NCBI GenBank assembly: GCA_023396415.1
Contig: JAEWWJ010000057.1
Location: 1-56,665 of the forward strand
Direction: 5' to 3'
DNA length: 56,665 nucleotides
Origin: Bacteroidota bacterium
Lineage (GTDB): Bacteria > Bacteroidota > Bacteroidia > Bacteroidales > F082
Position 1 is the stretch's first letter. Every line of letters begins with the position of its first letter. The position numbers and the translations under genes were made by a program. This document shows positions 1 to 8,608 of this stretch, piece by piece. The notes beneath the pieces are model-generated. The model was not told the origin of the DNA. It saw nothing but the letters and a program-made list of their open reading frames with translations, and ran no database searches.

Positions 1-3
1 AGT

Positions 4-35
4 GCAAAAGTAATACCTTTTTCTTTCCATCCAAA
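4..35 (-). promoter_or_regulatory. Bacteroidota sigma-A promoter facing out of the window
   Basis: Read on the minus strand, TTTG (35-32) is followed after exactly 19 bases by TACTTTTG (12-5). This matches the Bacteroidota -33/-7 pattern TTTG-N19-TAnnTTTG. It points leftward, so it should drive a gene lying just outside the left edge. No coding sequence for that gene is visible here. Confidence 0.7.
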
Positions 36-346
36 TATTATTTGAAAAATATTTTTCGGAAATCCGTAATCAACTATAAACCACTGATTTAAAAATGAAA
101 AAAAATGAAAGAAATTTGAAGGGGTGCGTTTATGATGGAGAAAATGGGTGCTTTTCTTGATTTTTTATCGTTCTTGTTGTTCAATCATTGAGGGTTTTTG
201 GATTGAAAAGCCATGTAAAATGGTTCCTTTTAGTGATGGGATTTGCGAATTTAGCTTGGCATCTGATGGATTTCATATGATTTTATGCACAATTCGGCTT
301 AGAGGTGTTGTGAAATTAGGATTAAAAAAGGGTGAGAAACCAAAAA
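36..346. other. Non-coding stretch left of eno
   Basis: About 310 bases between the outward-facing promoter and the eno terminator. A 79-codon open frame on the plus strand (148-387) runs into the terminator hairpin and resembles no known protein, so it is not called as a gene. No RNA gene or repeat is seen. Confidence 0.5.
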
Positions 347-377
347 AAAAGCTGCCTTGTAATCCAAGGCAGCTTTT
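347..377 (-). terminator. Rho-independent terminator of eno
   Basis: A 13-bp perfect stem (347-359 with 365-377, core GCTGCCTTG/CAAGGCAGC) has a 5-base loop. On the minus strand it is followed by a run of T. It lies 25 bases after the eno stop codon. The A/T flanks on both sides could let it work in both directions. Confidence 0.85.
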
Positions 378-401
378 GGTTTTTTAGAAGTTTGTTCAGT
401 T

Positions 402-1691
402 TTATCTCGCGTACTTAAAGGATTTGCCGAGATAGCGCGCGTTGTCTCCCAACATTTCTTCAATACGAAGGAGCTGATTGTACTTGGCAATTCTATCGGT
501 ACGGCTGGCTGAACCTGTTTTGATAAGCCCTGTATTCAGTGCAACGGCCAAATCAGCGATGGTAGTATCTTCGGTTTCACCGGAACGATGGCTCATAACA
601 GCAGTATATCCGTTTTTATAGGCCAGGTTCACTGTATTGATGGTTTCGGTTAAGGATCCGATTTGGTTCACTTTTACGAGAATGGAGTTGGCCGTTTTTC
701 TTTCGATACCCATGGCGAGGCGATTTACATTGGTAACAAATAAATCATCGCCAACCAATTGTATTTTATGGCCCATGGTGTCTGTCATCAGTTTCCATCC
801 TTCCCAATCATCTTCGGCCATTCCATCTTCAATAGAAATGATAGGGTACTTCTTTACCCAGTTGTTCCAATAATCAACCATTTGAGCGGGGGTGAGTTTT
901 TCGCCGGTTGATTTGTGGAGGTGATAAACGTTTTCTTCAGCGAGATAATACTCGGAAGAGGCAGGGTCTAGGGAGATAAAGATATCCTCTCCGGGAATAT
1001 ATCCGGCCTTTTCGATGGCTTCGAGAATTACTTTTACAGCTTCTTCATTCGACTTTAGGTTTGGAGCAAAGCCACCTTCATCGCCCACGTTGGTTGAATA
1101 TCCGGCCTTTTTGAGTACCGATTTTAAGTGATGAAACACTTCGGCACCCATCCGAATGGCTTGTGTAAAGGATTCGGCTCTCACGGGCATAATCATAAAT
1201 TCTTGAAAATCTATGCTGTTGTCGGCATGCGAACCGCCATTGATGATATTCATCATAGGAATGGGTAATGTGTTTGCACCCACTCCCCCAATATACCTAT
1301 ATAAGGGTTGGTTTGTTTCTTGGGCAGCAGCATGTGCTACGGCCAATGAAACGCCTAAAATGGCATTGGCTCCCAACTTGGATTTGTTAGGGGTTCCATC
1401 TAATTCAAGCATTTTGTTGTCAATTTCAGCTTGATCGGTAATATAATACCCATGAAGCTCATCGGCAATGATGTTATTGACATTTTGAACAGCCTTCAAC
1501 ACTCCCTTTCCGAGGTAAGCGTTTTTGTCGCCGTCGCGTAATTCTACAGCTTCGTGCACTCCTGTGGAGGCTCCTGATGGAACGGCAGCGCGGCCCATGA
1601 CACCATTTTCGGTGATTACATCTACTTCAACAGTAGGATTTCCTCGTGAATCGAGAATTTGCCTGGCATGAACATTTACGATGTGACTCAT
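402..1691 (-). CDS. eno: Enolase (phosphopyruvate hydratase)
   Basis: Converts 2-phosphoglycerate to phosphoenolpyruvate in glycolysis; cytosolic. The 429-residue product has the usual family length. Visible are the N-terminal substrate-loop signature (SGASTGVHEA), DEGGFAPN, the metal-binding segments SIEDGMAEDD and VGDDLFVTN, the catalytic-lysine segment LVKVNQIGSL, and the enolase signature SHRSGETEDT. It lies downstream of rplQ on the same strand but is separated from it by a strong terminator (1749-1782). A -7-like box (TAACTTTG) lies 32-39 bases before the start codon, so it is probably transcribed on its own. Enolase after the alpha ribosomal operon is common in Bacteroidota. Confidence 0.97.
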   Translation of the reverse strand: MSHIVNVHARQILDSRGNPTVEVDVITENGVMGRAAVPSGASTGVHEAVELRDGDKNAYLGKGVLKAVQNVNNIIADELHGYYITDQAEIDNKMLELDGTPNKSKLGANAILGVSLAVAHAAAQETNQPLYRYIGGVGANTLPIPMMNIINGGSHADNSIDFQEFMIMPVRAESFTQAIRMGAEVFHHLKSVLKKAGYSTNVGDEGGFAPNLKSNEEAVKVILEAIEKAGYIPGEDIFISLDPASSEYYLAEENVYHLHKSTGEKLTPAQMVDYWNNWVKKYPIISIEDGMAEDDWEGWKLMTDTMGHKIQLVGDDLFVTNVNRLAMGIERKTANSILVKVNQIGSLTETINTVNLAYKNGYTAVMSHRSGETEDTTIADLAVALNTGLIKTGSASRTDRIAKYNQLLRIEEMLGDNARYLGKSFKYAR

Positions 1692-1722
1692 ATATTAAAT
1701 ATTTTAAATGAATATTTTCTTG

Positions 1723-1730
1723 CAAAGTTA
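1723..1730 (-). promoter_or_regulatory. Probable -7 element of the eno promoter
   Basis: TAACTTTG on the minus strand matches the Bacteroidota TAnnTTTG box and is followed by C, as is usual. No convincing TTTG is found 19-21 bases upstream, where the rplQ terminator begins. The call rests on the -7 box and its position before eno. Confidence 0.45.
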
Positions 1731-1748
1731 AGCTAAACAAGTGATAAA

Positions 1749-1782
1749 AAAAGGACAATGAACCGTAATTCATTGTCCTTTT
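1749..1782 (-). terminator. Terminator of the ribosomal super-operon
   Basis: A 12-bp perfect stem (1751-1762 with 1769-1780, AAGGACAATGAA/TTCATTGTCCTT) has a 6-base loop. Reading the minus strand it is followed by a long T run. It lies about 40 bases after the rplQ stop and ends the operon that begins at rpsL. Confidence 0.88.
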
Positions 1783-1822
1783 CGATTGCAAACGGTTGTT
1801 ATAAAACCGCTATCGTATAAGA

Positions 1823-2326
1823 TTAATCTTTATTCTCTTCGGTGACATCTGCAGCAGGAGTTTCAGGCTGCTCGGCTACGGTTTCAGCTTTAGCTGGAGC
1901 AGCTTTTTTTGCTGGACCGCGACGTGTCGTTTTCGATTTCTTGGTGGTTTTTTTGCCCAGCAGATTTTCATTAAAATCAACCAGCTCCATCATACACATT
2001 TCGGCGTTATCGCCTAAGCGGTTACCTAAACGTATAATTCGGGTATATCCACCCGGACGTTCGGCCACTTTGGGGGCAATTTCACGAAAAAGTATAGTTG
2101 CGGCTTCTTTGTTTTGCAAGAGTCTGAAAGCCATTCTACGAGAATGTGTGGTATCCTCTTTTGATCTGGTGATCATAGGTTCAACTACAGGGCGTAAGGC
2201 TTTTGCTTTTGCAAGGGTAGTGGTGATTCTTTTGTGAAGAATGAGCGAGGCAGCCATGTTTGAAAGCATTGCATCGCGGTGAGCACTGGGACGGCCAAGA
2301 TGATTTATTTTCCTATTGTGTCTCAT
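1823..2326 (-). CDS. rplQ: 50S ribosomal protein L17
   Basis: A large-subunit protein near the peptide exit tunnel. The N-terminal 120 residues carry the typical L17 core (MRHNRKINHLGR, HRDAMLSNMAASL, HKRITTTLAKAK). At 167 residues it is longer than the E. coli protein (about 127) because of a low-complexity Lys/Ala/Glu/Pro-rich tail, as seen in other Bacteroidota. It starts 5 bases after the rpoA stop and is the last gene of the operon, followed by a strong terminator. Confidence 0.97.
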   Translation of the reverse strand: MRHNRKINHLGRPSAHRDAMLSNMAASLILHKRITTTLAKAKALRPVVEPMITRSKEDTTHSRRMAFRLLQNKEAATILFREIAPKVAERPGGYTRIIRLGNRLGDNAEMCMMELVDFNENLLGKKTTKKSKTTRRGPAKKAAPAKAETVAEQPETPAADVTEENKD

Positions 2327-2331
2327 TCCGG

Positions 2332-3324
2332 TTATTCCTTTTCTAATTTGTATTTACTAATATTCATGCCAAATTCGAGGCCTTTGCTTTTCACCAGCTC
2401 TTCGAGTTCGGTAAGTGACTTTTTTCCAAAATTGCGGAACTTCAATAAATCATTTTTATTGAAAGCTACCAAATCGCCTAAAGCTTCCACATCGGCAGCT
2501 TTGAGGCAGTTAAGTGCACGTACAGAGAGGTCCATGTCAACCAATTTGGTCTTTAAGAGCTGACGGATATGCAGTGAGTTTTCATCAAACTCTTCGGTAA
2601 CCGATTTCTCTTCGGTATCAACGGTAATCTTCTCATCGGAAAAAAGCATGAAGTGCATGATAAGAATCTTTGCAGCTTCTTTGAGAGCGTCTTTTGGATT
2701 GATGGATCCATCGGTAATGACTTCGAGAAGAAGTTTTTCGTAGTCAGTTTTTTGCTCAACGCGAAAGTTTTCGATATGATAGGTAACGTTTTTGATAGGA
2801 GTATGAATCGAATCAATAGCAATGGTACCGATTGCAGCGTTGGCGACCTTGTTTTCTTCGGCTGGCACATATCCTCTACCTTTGTTGATGGTAAGCTCGA
2901 TGCTTAATTTTACTGACGGGTCCATGTTACAGACTACCATTTCAGTATTCAACACTTGAAAAACAGAGAGGAATTTATTGATATCACCGGCTTTAAACTG
3001 TTCCTGGTCTCCAATAACAATGTTTACTCTTTCGGATGTTTCCGAAGCAATTTGCTGTTTGAAACGAATCTTTTTAAGATTCAGGACAATTTCTGCAACG
3101 TCTTCGACAACACCTTCGATAGCAGAGAACTCATGTAAAACGCCTTCAATCCGAACAGATGTAATTGCAAAACCTTCGAGAGAAGAAAGCAAAATCCGGC
3201 GAAGCGAATTACCGATTGTAATGCCGAAGCCTGGCTCCAAAGGTCGGAACTCAAACAACCCTTTAAAGTTGTCTGATTCAACCAATATAACCTTTTCGGG
3301 CTTTTGAAACGCTAATATTGCCAT
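2332..3324 (-). CDS. rpoA: DNA-directed RNA polymerase subunit alpha
   Basis: Scaffold for RNA polymerase assembly, with a C-terminal domain that contacts promoters and activators. The 330-residue product has both parts. The N-terminal dimerisation domain includes PLEPGFGITIGNSLRRILL. The C-terminal domain has the helix-hairpin-helix segment LSVRALNCLKAADVEALGDL and FGKKSLTEL. It sits between rpsD and rplQ in the standard alpha-operon order. Confidence 0.98.
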   Translation of the reverse strand: MAILAFQKPEKVILVESDNFKGLFEFRPLEPGFGITIGNSLRRILLSSLEGFAITSVRIEGVLHEFSAIEGVVEDVAEIVLNLKKIRFKQQIASETSERVNIVIGDQEQFKAGDINKFLSVFQVLNTEMVVCNMDPSVKLSIELTINKGRGYVPAEENKVANAAIGTIAIDSIHTPIKNVTYHIENFRVEQKTDYEKLLLEVITDGSINPKDALKEAAKILIMHFMLFSDEKITVDTEEKSVTEEFDENSLHIRQLLKTKLVDMDLSVRALNCLKAADVEALGDLVAFNKNDLLKFRNFGKKSLTELEELVKSKGLEFGMNISKYKLEKE

Positions 3325-3377
3325 ACTTTTGTTTGAGTATTTGATAGAAATAATGCTATCGGGTTATTAATCAAAGC

Positions 3378-3983
3378 TTATTTAGAGTACAACTCAACGA
3401 TAAGTTGTTCCTTAATTGTCTCGGGGATATCATCCCTTTTAGGGTAGCTCATAAATTTACCGGCAAGTTTTTCGCTGTCCCATTCTAACCATGGAAAGCG
3501 ATTGCTGTGTCCTTGCACTGAGTTTGTGATCACCTCGAGTGATTTTGAACGTTCACGTACACCAATAACATCGCCTTCACGCAAGAGGTAAGAGGGGATA
3601 TTTACAACGTTACCGTTCACGGTAATATGACGGTGTCCGACGAGCTGACGGGCGCCACTGCGGGTTGGGGAAATTCCCAAACGATACACAACATTGTCTA
3701 AACGTGATTCGATCAATTGAAGCAAAACTTCACCGGTAATACCGGCTTTAGACACTGCTTTATCGAACAAAAGACGAAATTGACGCTCAAGGATGCCGTA
3801 AGTATATTTTGCTTTTTGTTTCTCTTGCAGCTGGATGCCGTACTCAGATTGTTTTTTTCTGCGTTTTGAACTTCCATGCTGTCCGGGTGGGTAGTTTTTC
3901 TTTTCAAAAGAACGGTCGGGTCCAAAGATAGGTTCACCGAATTTTCTTGCTATTTTTGATTTGGGGCCAATGTACCTTGCCAT
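3378..3983 (-). CDS. rpsD: 30S ribosomal protein S4
   Basis: A primary 16S rRNA-binding protein that nucleates small-subunit assembly. In E. coli it is also the translational repressor of this cluster. The start was placed at the ATG giving MARYIGPKSKIARKFG (201 residues). The open frame extends 30 codons further upstream, but that would overlap the end of rpsK and has no S4 homology. The S4 RNA-binding domain is visible as SRLDNVVYRLGISPTRSGAR. No zinc-binding Cys cluster is present at the N terminus. Confidence 0.97.
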   Translation of the reverse strand: MARYIGPKSKIARKFGEPIFGPDRSFEKKNYPPGQHGSSKRRKKQSEYGIQLQEKQKAKYTYGILERQFRLLFDKAVSKAGITGEVLLQLIESRLDNVVYRLGISPTRSGARQLVGHRHITVNGNVVNIPSYLLREGDVIGVRERSKSLEVITNSVQGHSNRFPWLEWDSEKLAGKFMSYPKRDDIPETIKEQLIVELYSK

Positions 3984-4014
3984 AATGATAATTTTTTTAG
4001 TTTGAACGGTTCTG

Positions 4015-4404
4015 TTACACTCTTCTTCTTTTGGGTGGACGGCAACCATTGTGAGGCAATGGCGTAATGTCATTGATTTCAGTCACCTCAATACCGGAGG
4101 AGTGGATGGAACGAATGGCAGATTCGCGACCGGCACCGGGTCCTTTCACAAATACTTTCACTTTCCTTAGTCCAAGGTCGTAAGCTGTTTTTGAACATTC
4201 TTCTGCTGCCATTTGAGCGGCATAAGGGGTGTTTTTCTTTGAGCCTCTAAAGCCCATTTTACCAGCAGAAGCCCATGAAATGACTTGTCCGCTGTTGTTT
4301 GTCAAAGAAATGATGATGTTGTTAAAGGAGGCTTTGATAAATGCTTTGCCAATCGCTTCAACCTTAACAACACGTTTCTTTACTACTCTTGTAGTTTTTG
4401 CCAT
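4015..4404 (-). CDS. rpsK: 30S ribosomal protein S11
   Basis: Small-subunit platform protein near the E-site mRNA path. At 129 residues it has the usual length, with the conserved segments IKASFNNIIISLTNNSG and PHNGCRPPKRRRV at the C terminus. It lies between rpsM and rpsD, 41 and 31 bases away, in the alpha-operon order. Confidence 0.97.
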   Translation of the reverse strand: MAKTTRVVKKRVVKVEAIGKAFIKASFNNIIISLTNNSGQVISWASAGKMGFRGSKKNTPYAAQMAAEECSKTAYDLGLRKVKVFVKGPGAGRESAIRSIHSSGIEVTEINDITPLPHNGCRPPKRRRV

Positions 4405-4445
4405 AATGATAGTTAATTACTTAGCTGTTTGATATGATCCGAAGG

Positions 4446-4823
4446 CTACTTGGTAGCTTTCTTCTTGTTTGCAACTGTTTTCTTGCGTCCTTTACGGGTA
4501 CGGGCATTGTTTTTCGTGCTTTGTCCGCGTAAGGGAAGCCCTAAACGATGGCGAATGCCGCGATAGCAGCCAATATCCATCAGTCGTTTGATATTAATTT
4601 GCACTTCACTGCGCAATTCACCTTCTACTTTAAATCCAGAGGAAATGACTGTACGCACATTATTTTGTTCGTCGTCATTCCAGTCCTGTACCTTTTTGTT
4701 GGGGTCAACTCCTGCATCAGCAAGTATCTTTTTTGAGGCACTTCTACCAATACCATAAATATAAGTAAGTGCAATTTCACCCCGCTTGTTATTTGGGATA
4801 TCTACACCAGCGATCCTAGCCAT
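4446..4823 (-). CDS. rpsM: 30S ribosomal protein S13
   Basis: Small-subunit head protein that contacts P-site tRNA and forms a bridge to L5. The 125-residue product has the typical start MARIAGVDIPNNKRGEIAL, the GIGRS helix-hairpin element and the basic tail GQSTKNNARTRKG. It follows rpmJ by 25 bases. Confidence 0.97.
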   Translation of the reverse strand: MARIAGVDIPNNKRGEIALTYIYGIGRSASKKILADAGVDPNKKVQDWNDDEQNNVRTVISSGFKVEGELRSEVQINIKRLMDIGCYRGIRHRLGLPLRGQSTKNNARTRKGRKKTVANKKKATK

Positions 4824-4848
4824 AGTTTTCTAATTTTTATTATTGTAG

Positions 4849-4965
4849 TTAACCTTGTCTTTGTTTAAATTTCGGGTTCTTTTTGTTGATCACATACAAT
4901 CGGCCTTTGCGGCGGACGATCTTGCATTCGTCTGATCTCTTCTTAATTGATGCTCTTACTTTCAT
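4849..4965 (-). CDS. rpmJ: 50S ribosomal protein L36 (zinc-free form)
   Basis: A short gene found by direct translation of the interval between infA and rpsM. The 38 codons begin MKVRASIKKRSDECKIVRRK and end FKQRQG, the L36 signature. The zinc-ribbon form of L36 has three Cys and one His. Here only Cys14 remains, so this is the zinc-independent type. A small GC-rich hairpin (4982-4986 with 4997-5001) lies between infA and this gene. Confidence 0.95.
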   Translation of the reverse strand: MKVRASIKKRSDECKIVRRKGRLYVINKKNPKFKQRQG

Positions 4966-5024
4966 TTTATTTTTGTTTGATGGGGGCCATTGCTTTCCCC
5001 CTGGCGTTAATGATTATAATTTCA

Positions 5025-5243
5025 CTATTTATATCTGAATGTGATACGGCCTTTACTTAAATCATAAGGCGAAAGCTCAAGTTTAACACGGTCTCCGGGA
5101 AGAATTTTAATGTAGTGCATCCGCATCTTTCCCGAAATATGCGCGATCAAGGTATGCCCATTTTCAAGTTCTACCTTAAACATTGCATTTCCCAGTGATT
5201 CTATTACTGTGCCATCTTGCTCAATTGACAATTGCTTTGCCAT
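5025..5243 (-). CDS. infA: Translation initiation factor IF-1
   Basis: Binds the 30S A site during initiation and helps IF-2 and IF-3 select the start codon. The 72 residues match the family length and form an S1-type OB fold (GTVIESLGNAMFKVELENGH, ISGKMRMHYIKILPGDRVK). It starts 5 bases after the map stop codon, the usual secY-map-infA-rpmJ order. Confidence 0.97.
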   Translation of the reverse strand: MAKQLSIEQDGTVIESLGNAMFKVELENGHTLIAHISGKMRMHYIKILPGDRVKLELSPYDLSKGRITFRYK

Positions 5244-5248
5244 ATATT

Positions 5249-6031
5249 TTATTCATTCATTTTATTTATAACCGCTTCGATCTCTTCAAAACTTGATAAT
5301 ACATCAGCTTTTCCATGCCTTATAGCGAGCGTATGCTCAAAATGTGCCGAAGGCAATCGGTCGCTGGTTCTGATGGTCCAACCATCGGCTTCCTGGGTTA
5401 CTGCCCTTCCTCCTAAGTTAATCATAGGTTCGATGGCAATGACCATACCGGTGCGAAGTTTTATTCCGTTTCCGCGCCGTCCGTAGTTAGGCACCTCAGG
5501 TTTTTCGTGTAACTTCTTTCCTACACCATGCCCTACCAGTTCACGAACAATGCCGTAACCCAGAGGCTCAATATAGGATTGAATGGCAAAGCCAATATCG
5601 CCCACTCTATTTCCATCTACTGCTTGCTCGATTCCTTTATAGAGCGATGCTTTCGTATGCTCCATTAAAGCAGCAACAGCTTCAGAAATTTGTCCAATTG
5701 CAAAGGTATATGCCGAATCGCCATAAAAACCATTTTTTAAAACGCCACAATCAATCGAAACGATGTCGCCCTCTAATAAGGTTTGTTTACCCGGAATGCC
5801 ATGCACCACTTGGTCGTTTACTGAAATACAAAGGGTTCCCGGAAAACCGCCGTAGCCTTTAAAGCCCGGAACAGCCTGATGATCTCTAATAAAAGTTTCA
5901 GCAATTTTATCAAGCGCAGCAGTTTGCACACCCGGTTTAAGGTGTTTCGCTACCTCAGCTAATGTTTTACCAACAAGCAAAGAACTTTCACGTTGTAATT
6001 CTATCTCTTCGTCTGTTTTGAAGTAGATCAT
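5249..6031 (-). CDS. map: Methionine aminopeptidase, type I
   Basis: Removes the initiator methionine from new proteins; a cytosolic metalloenzyme. At 260 residues this is the short type I form, without an N-terminal zinc-finger extension. Metal ligands and catalytic segments are visible: SIDCGVLKNGFYGDSAYTF (two Asp), GHGVGKKLHEKPEVPNYG (His), AIEPMINLG (Glu) and SAHFEHTLAI (Glu). It lies 14 bases after secY. Confidence 0.97.
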   Translation of the reverse strand: MIYFKTDEEIELQRESSLLVGKTLAEVAKHLKPGVQTAALDKIAETFIRDHQAVPGFKGYGGFPGTLCISVNDQVVHGIPGKQTLLEGDIVSIDCGVLKNGFYGDSAYTFAIGQISEAVAALMEHTKASLYKGIEQAVDGNRVGDIGFAIQSYIEPLGYGIVRELVGHGVGKKLHEKPEVPNYGRRGNGIKLRTGMVIAIEPMINLGGRAVTQEADGWTIRTSDRLPSAHFEHTLAIRHGKADVLSSFEEIEAVINKMNE

Positions 6032-6045
6032 TTTCGATTTTTTTG

Positions 6046-7407
6046 CTAACCCATATTCATGGCCGAACCGCGTCCTTTAATTCTGCCCGATTTGGTTAAT
6101 CCGTCATAGTGTCTCATTAAAAGGTAGCTTTCGATTTGTTGCAAGGTGTCAAGAACTACACCTACAAGAATCAGCAGAGAGGTACCTCCATAAAAATGCG
6201 CAAAGGCATTGCTCACGCCCATCTGGCCTACTATTGCAGGCATGATGGCAACAAAGGCCAAAAAGAGCGAACCCGGCAAAGTAATCCTAGAAAGGATATT
6301 GTCAAGATATTCAGCTGTTTTCTTTCCTGGTTTAACACCAGGAATAAATCCGCCATTCTTTTTCATATCTTCAGCCATTTGGTTAGGATTAATGGTGATG
6401 GCCGTGTAAAAATAGGTAAACAACACAATTAAAACAAAAAACACAAAGTTATACCAAAATCCATTGATGTTGGTAAAGGCAGCAGCAACTCCTGTTAAGC
6501 TTTCGGAGGAAGCAAATCCAACCAAAGTTACCGGAAGAAACATGATAGCTTGTGCAAAGATGATGGGCATAACGCCGGCAGCATTTACCTTGATGGGGAT
6601 ATATTGACGAACTCCACCATATTGACGGTTTCCGACAATGCGTTTGGCATATTGCACCGGAACCCTTCGCGTACCTTGCACCAACAAAATCGTTAGCAGT
6701 ATGACCATTACAAGAACAGCAATTTCTACTACGAAGAAGACCAATCCACCACCTTTTTGTTCCATTCTACTAAAAAACTCAGCAAAGAGAGCAAAAGGCA
6801 AGCGAGCGATGATACCGATCATAATGATCAAAGATATTCCGTTTCCGATTCCTTTATCAGTGATTCTTTCACCCATCCACATTACAAATAAAGTTCCTGC
6901 TATCAAGATGATAGTGTTGGAAACCCAAAAGAAGACCGATGGATGTGAAATGGAGGGATCGAAAGGAGAGATGGCTTCGTTGGGAAGCTGGCTAATCATG
7001 TTTGCAATGTAACCGGGGGCTTGCAGGGCAACGATAGCCACGGTAAGATAACGTGTAATTTGATTTATTTTTCTACGTCCGCTTTCACCTTCACGTTGTA
7101 AACGTTGAAAATAAGGAATGGCCATGCCAAGCAGCTGGATCACGATGGATGCCGAGATGTAGGGCATGATTCCCAATGCGAAAATAGAGGCGTTAGAAAA
7201 CGCTCCTCCTGAAAACATATTCAACAACCCAAGCAGACCACCACTCGATTGAGATTGCAGGTTAGCCAACATATTGGGATCAACACCCGGCAACACTACA
7301 TACGAACCCAAACGATAAATCAGGACGATAAGAAGGGTATAGAGAATACGCTTACGTAACTCATCAATTTTGTTGATATTACGTAAAGTTTCGATGAGCT
7401 TTTTCAT
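6046..7407 (-). CDS. secY: Preprotein translocase subunit SecY
   Basis: The channel-forming subunit of the Sec translocon in the inner membrane. The 453-residue protein has ten hydrophobic segments. It shows the conserved plug/TM2 region (FSNASIFALGIMPYISASI), the cytoplasmic loop GERITDKGIGNGISL, and PGVKPGKKTAEYLDNI before TM9. It is coupled to rplO (5 bases) and map (14 bases), so secretion capacity is made together with ribosomes. Confidence 0.98.
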   Translation of the reverse strand: MKKLIETLRNINKIDELRKRILYTLLIVLIYRLGSYVVLPGVDPNMLANLQSQSSGGLLGLLNMFSGGAFSNASIFALGIMPYISASIVIQLLGMAIPYFQRLQREGESGRRKINQITRYLTVAIVALQAPGYIANMISQLPNEAISPFDPSISHPSVFFWVSNTIILIAGTLFVMWMGERITDKGIGNGISLIIMIGIIARLPFALFAEFFSRMEQKGGGLVFFVVEIAVLVMVILLTILLVQGTRRVPVQYAKRIVGNRQYGGVRQYIPIKVNAAGVMPIIFAQAIMFLPVTLVGFASSESLTGVAAAFTNINGFWYNFVFFVLIVLFTYFYTAITINPNQMAEDMKKNGGFIPGVKPGKKTAEYLDNILSRITLPGSLFLAFVAIMPAIVGQMGVSNAFAHFYGGTSLLILVGVVLDTLQQIESYLLMRHYDGLTKSGRIKGRGSAMNMG

Positions 7408-7412
7408 TCAGG

Positions 7413-7859
7413 TTAGATTTTTACAGTGTTACCACCGGCTGCTTCAATGGCTTGAACAGCAGAGGCAGAAAACCCGTGTGCGTGAACTTCGATTTTTGCT
7501 TTCAATTCGCCCTTACCGAGCACCTTCACCAAATCGTTTTTTGAGGCTAATCCATATTGCTTCAAAACGTCGAGGTTGATAACAGTAATTGAATGTGCAT
7601 CCACGAGGCCTTGCAGCGTTTCGATATTGATTGCTCTGTATTCTTTACGGTTGATATTTTTAAAGCCAAACTTTGGAACACGACGCACGAGGGGCATTTG
7701 ACCACCTTCAAAACCAAATTTTTTGGAAGTCCCGGAGCGTGAACCGGCGCCTTTATGTCCGCGAGTGGAAGTGCCACCATGGCCAGATCCCTGACCGCGT
7801 CCGATACGCTTTACGCGCTTTACTGATCCTTTGGCAGGTTTAAGAGTACTTAAATCCAT
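7413..7859 (-). CDS. rplO: 50S ribosomal protein L15
   Basis: A late-assembly large-subunit protein. The 148 residues show the Gly/Arg-rich N-terminal extension that threads into 23S rRNA (GRGQGSGHGGTSTRGHKGAG) and the C-terminal globular L15/L18e domain (KAKIEVHAHGFSASAVQAIE). It is situated between rpmD and secY. Confidence 0.97.
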   Translation of the reverse strand: MDLSTLKPAKGSVKRVKRIGRGQGSGHGGTSTRGHKGAGSRSGTSKKFGFEGGQMPLVRRVPKFGFKNINRKEYRAINIETLQGLVDAHSITVINLDVLKQYGLASKNDLVKVLGKGELKAKIEVHAHGFSASAVQAIEAAGGNTVKI

Positions 7860-7891
7860 TTTTAGTCTTTATTAGCTTGATTACTAAATTT

Positions 7892-8071
7892 CTACAATTC
7901 TTCGATTTTCAGCAAGTGTTTAACTGCATCTACCATACCGGCAACGGAAGGACTGAGGTCAACCTCAAGGGATTGGTTCAGTCTTTTAAAACCTAAGGCA
8001 GTCAAAGTGTCTTTCTGACGTTTTGGGCGGCCAATACCGCTTTTTATCTGTGTGATTCTTACTTTCTTCAT
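7892..8071 (-). CDS. rpmD: 50S ribosomal protein L30
   Basis: A short gene found by translating the interval between rpsE and rplO. The 59 codons begin MKKVRITQIKSGIGRPKRQK and end HLLKIEEL, with the L30 core segment TLTALGFKRLNQ. It starts 12 bases after the rpsE stop, in the usual spc-operon position. Confidence 0.95.
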   Translation of the reverse strand: MKKVRITQIKSGIGRPKRQKDTLTALGFKRLNQSLEVDLSPSVAGMVDAVKHLLKIEEL

Positions 8072-8083
8072 TGCTGATAGGGT

Positions 8084-8602
8084 TTATCCGTTGAATACAG
8101 TATCGAGTTCTACTCCACGTACTTGCGAAATGGTGTAAGCATCGCGCAATTTCGACAAGGCGTCGAAGGTAGCTTTCACTACGGAGTGGGGATTGGATGA
8201 GCCTTTTGATTTGGCCAAAACATCGCTAATACCAACACTTTCGAGCACGGCGCGCATAGCACCACCGGCAATAACGCCGGTTCCGTGTGATGCCGGTTTA
8301 ATGAAAACAAGCGCTCCACTATATTTACCGTACTGTTCGTGAGGGATGGTGCCTTTACGCACAGGAACCTTGATGAGGTTCTTTTTCGCATCGTCCACAC
8401 CTTTGGCAATTGCTGAGGTTACCTCCTTGGCTTTTCCAAGACCATAACCAACAACACCATTTTCGTTACCAACAACCACAATCGCAGAGAAGCTGAAAGT
8501 GCGTCCACCCTTGGTTACCTTGGTAACGCGTTGGATGCTGACCAACCGATCTTTAAATTCGATTTCGCTGGATTTTACTCTTTTTACGTTTACTTCTGAC
8601 AT
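8084..8602 (-). CDS. rpsE: 30S ribosomal protein S5
   Basis: A small-subunit protein at the mRNA entry channel that contributes to decoding fidelity. The 172 residues contain the N-terminal double-stranded-RNA-binding fold (QRVTKVTKGGRTFSFSAIVV) and the C-terminal domain (GGAMRAVLESVGISDVLAKS). It is located 6 bases after rplR. Confidence 0.97.
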   Translation of the reverse strand: MSEVNVKRVKSSEIEFKDRLVSIQRVTKVTKGGRTFSFSAIVVVGNENGVVGYGLGKAKEVTSAIAKGVDDAKKNLIKVPVRKGTIPHEQYGKYSGALVFIKPASHGTGVIAGGAMRAVLESVGISDVLAKSKGSSNPHSVVKATFDALSKLRDAYTISQVRGVELDTVFNG

Positions 8603-8608
8603 ATTTTT

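Noticed and set aside
148..387. 79-codon open frame on the plus strand beside eno
   Set aside because: It runs into the eno terminator hairpin, has no recognisable family and no promoter match.
3378..4073. Longer form of S4 with 30 extra N-terminal residues
   Set aside because: The extension overlaps rpsK and shows no S4 similarity; the ATG at 3983 gives the standard 201-residue protein.
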